Shown here piece after piece: positions 6,340 to 7,734 of a DNA stretch of 7,734 nucleotides. Position numbers and translations under genes: made by a program. Position 1 is the stretch's first letter, and each line of letters starts with the position of its first letter. Below the pieces are notes generated by a model. That model saw nothing but the letters and a program-made list of their open reading frames with translations, did not search any database and was not told the DNA's origin. The stretch is from an uncultured Candidatus Altimarinota bacterium (GTDB taxonomy: Bacteria > Patescibacteriota > Gracilibacteria > BD1-5 > JAGOOR01). Location: positions 1-7,734 of the forward strand of contig CALETF010000182.1 in assembly GCA_937920005.1 (NCBI GenBank). Direction: 5' to 3'.

Positions 6340-6366
6340 TTGTCTTTTCGGAAGTAAAAATATACT
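6340..6366 (+). promoter_or_regulatory. tatD: Leaderless tatD promoter
   Basis: The -10 box TATACT (6361-6366) ends 6 nt before the tatD ATG, so the expected start point is the A of the start codon. TTGTCT (6340-6345) at 15 bp or ATTGTC (6339-6344) at 16 bp may be the -35, directly after the ruvC stop. No Shine-Dalgarno is present between the -10 and the ATG. Confidence 0.6.
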
Positions 6367-6372
6367 ACCTCT

Positions 6373-7182
6373 ATGTTTATTGATACACATTCACATCTCT
6401 ATCTCTGAGAACTCCAATATCATATACCAGAAGCCATAGAACATCTTCGCGAAAATAATTTTTCTCACACGATTCAGATAGGCACAAGCGTAGAGACATC
6501 TGAGATATGTATCGAGCTCGCAAAAAAGTACGATATTGTCCGTGCCACTATCGGCATCCACCCCTGTGAAGCCCAGGATATCCCCGTAGAAAAAATCCCA
6601 GAACAAATAGCGGCTCTCGAAAATATGTTACAGACAGAATTAGAACATATAGTAGGCTTTGGAGAAATAGGATTCGATCACTACCATCTTTCTTCTGATG
6701 CATCTGAGGCTACCATCCAACAATGAAGACAAATAGAGTGGTTTCGTGCACAAGTACAACTTGCCAAAAAATATAATCTCCCTGTTGTTATTCATACCAG
6801 GAATTGTTCTGAACTGACGTTAGCAGAATTAGCACATTCTGGACTGTCAGTATTTGTCATTCATTGTTTTAGTGAAGACTGGTCTTTTGCGACAAAAATA
6901 TTTGATATCAGTGCATGAGCGAAAATCAGTTTTACAAATATTCTTACCTATTCAAAATCAGTACAGATTCAAGAAGTTGCAGCGAAAATACCACTCGATA
7001 AGATGATGATAGAGACTGATGCTCCGTATCTGATTCCAGAATGACTCAAGTGAAAAGTCTCATACTGCGAACCCGTTCATTCTCTTCATGTTTTTCAGAA
7101 ACTCTGTGAAATCAGAAACGAAACACCAGAAATAATAGAATCACAGCTCTGGAATTCTTCTTGTAATTTTTTCCATCTCTAA
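6373..7182 (+). CDS. tatD: TatD-family metal-dependent hydrolase (3'-5' nuclease)
   Basis: TatD proteins are TIM-barrel amidohydrolase-type enzymes; characterised members act as metal-dependent 3'-5' DNA/RNA exonucleases in DNA repair. The 269-residue protein shows the metal ligands in order: DTHSH (H6, H8), GFGEIGFDHY (E98), LPVVIHTR (H141), VIHCFSE (H164) and IETDAPYLIP (D216). GIHP (61-64) is also present. The usual HCFSG reads HCFSE here, and the GxRNEP segment near the C-terminus is altered to GKVSYCEP. Five UGA codons are Gly (6406, 6724, 6916, 7042, 7051). The last two lie just after ETDAPYL, in PEGLKGK, where relatives also carry Gly. Length is typical (about 255-270). It follows ruvC after 33 nt with its own near-leaderless promoter and precedes the membrane-protein gene by 3 nt. 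Confidence 0.95.
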
Positions 7183-7185
7183 CGT

Positions 7186-7563
7186 ATGTATACAAAAGTC
7201 TTTGTTTCTCTCATGATATTACTCCTTGTATTGGGAATACTATCATGATGTATTCTCTACTTTGGACTCGATCCGAGTTACCATCCCACCATTTCTATGA
7301 TTATGATGGGGATTTCATTTGTACTGACAGCTGGATCGCTTATTGGACTCACTCTCTTGTTGCTAAAAAAAATTGCAACTCGAGGATTTCTCTACCCCAT
7401 AGCAGCATTTCGTTCATTTCGACATGGGATACTCGTAGCATTATTTATTGCAAGTGCGTATATTTTTTACCGTTTTCATGTCCTGTCTTTATTAACCTGA
7501 TTTTTGTTATTCTGTATCATTTTTCTCCTCGAAATTATATTGACGAAAATAGAAGATGTATAG
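7186..7563 (+). CDS. Small multi-pass membrane protein
   Basis: The 125-residue protein is strongly hydrophobic, with four likely membrane helices near 4-27, 37-60, 79-97 and 100-119. They are separated by short basic loops (KKIATRG, RSFRHG), and a charged end KIEDV follows. The loop-plus-helix pattern RxGILxALxxA...LExIL resembles small membrane proteins that I recall being common in Patescibacteria, but I cannot name a family. Two UGA codons are Gly (7246-7248, 7498-7500). The first creates LSGC at 19-22, which fits a lipobox, yet the helix continues past it and three more membrane segments follow, so lipid modification is doubtful. The ATG lies 3 nt after the tatD stop, with no promoter or ribosome binding site seen, so cotranscription is likely. 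It ends with TAG. Confidence 0.75.
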
Positions 7564-7572
7564 ACTATTATC

Positions 7573-7734
7573 ATGCTGACTATTCATATACAAAAATTAG
7601 GCGAAAATTCTGCGCCTTGCACCACCTGATTTGCGATAGAAAAAGACGACTGAATCAGCTTTGTGTGCGTCTGTTACGCAAAAAATAGTACTCTCTCCGA
7701 TGCGCTCCATAGGATATGCACCGATCACATCGTC
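7573..7734 (+). CDS. Possible partial ORF running off the window
   Basis: An ATG at 7573, 9 nt after the membrane-protein stop, opens a frame that continues for 54 codons to the window edge if UGA is Gly (7627-7629, 7651-7653). The peptide begins MLTIHIQKLGENSAPC and is not recognised. TTGACG (7540-7545) and TATAGA (7559-7564) lie upstream, but only 13 bp apart, too close for a normal promoter. A competing minus-strand frame enters from the edge and closes with TAA at 7599-7597 after 45 codons, so the strand is not certain. The plus frame is preferred for its spacing and its codon choice (CTC, ATA, UGA), which matches the neighbours. Confidence 0.4.

Noticed and set aside
108..7182. Widespread pseudogenes or frameshift errors, because rnhB, rel, ruvC, tatD and def are all interrupted
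   Set aside because: Every interruption is a UGA in the same frame, motifs continue in register across it, and no TAA or TAG falls inside any gene. Random decay or sequencing error would not do this.
7245..7688. 147-codon plus-strand open frame
   Set aside because: It overlaps the membrane-protein gene in another frame. The 7186-7563 frame has clean hydrophobic helices and sits right after tatD.
1..7734. CRISPR array, tRNA or rRNA gene, transposase, prophage or defence system
   Set aside because: None was seen on either strand. There are no regularly spaced repeats, no cloverleaf-like segments and no mobile-element proteins; the content is housekeeping.

Overview
This 7.7-kb AT-rich window comes from a bacterium that reads UGA as glycine (genetic code 25). 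That points to the Gracilibacteria/Absconditabacteria (BD1-5/SR1) branch of the Candidate Phyla Radiation (Patescibacteria). Read with the standard code, most genes here look broken. With UGA as Gly, ten complete genes and one edge fragment appear, with 34 in-frame UGA codons. Many of these fall on invariant glycines: both UGA-encoded glycines of the deformylase GxGLAAPQ motif, the EGCLS glycine of deformylase, the KGYGT glycine of RNase HII, and the ARG and GNG glycines of RuvC. All ten complete genes end in TAA or TAG and none in TGA. CGA and CGG still appear to mean Arg, which argues against the Absconditabacteria lineages described as reading these codons as Trp.

Layout. Positions 1-80 hold only a short repeat and a hairpin. 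A 13-bp-stem UUCG terminator (81-110) closes a minus-strand cluster: a Trm9/ALKBH8-like SAM methyltransferase (108-824), a LabA-like NYN/PIN-fold nuclease (790-1368) and RNase HII rnhB (1379-2065). After a 19-bp divergent junction the plus strand carries a RelA/SpoT homologue (2085-3563), the DNA polymerase III delta subunit holA (3567-4553), peptide deformylase def (4560-5033), an unrecognised coiled-coil protein (5065-5814), the Holliday-junction resolvase ruvC (5854-6339), the TatD-family hydrolase tatD (6373-7182), a small multi-pass membrane protein (7186-7563) and a weakly supported edge ORF (7573 onward).

Theme. The set is core housekeeping: DNA replication and repair (holA, ruvC, rnhB, tatD), N-terminal protein processing (def), alarmone turnover (rel), and RNA modification or decay (methyltransferase, NYN). 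Genes are packed with 3-40 bp gaps or overlaps. No intergenic stretch over 300 bp exists.

Most notable observations. (1) Glycine recoding is fixed inside catalytic motifs, which makes def essentially invisible to standard-code gene calling. (2) The Rel homologue keeps every hydrolase residue I can check but has lost key synthetase residues, suggesting a hydrolase-only alarmone enzyme. (3) At least five genes have a -10-like box only 6-11 nt before the start codon, a pattern expected for leaderless mRNAs, with promoters written into the preceding gene's 3' end. The phylum and function assignments are from recognition of motifs by eye; no database search was run.
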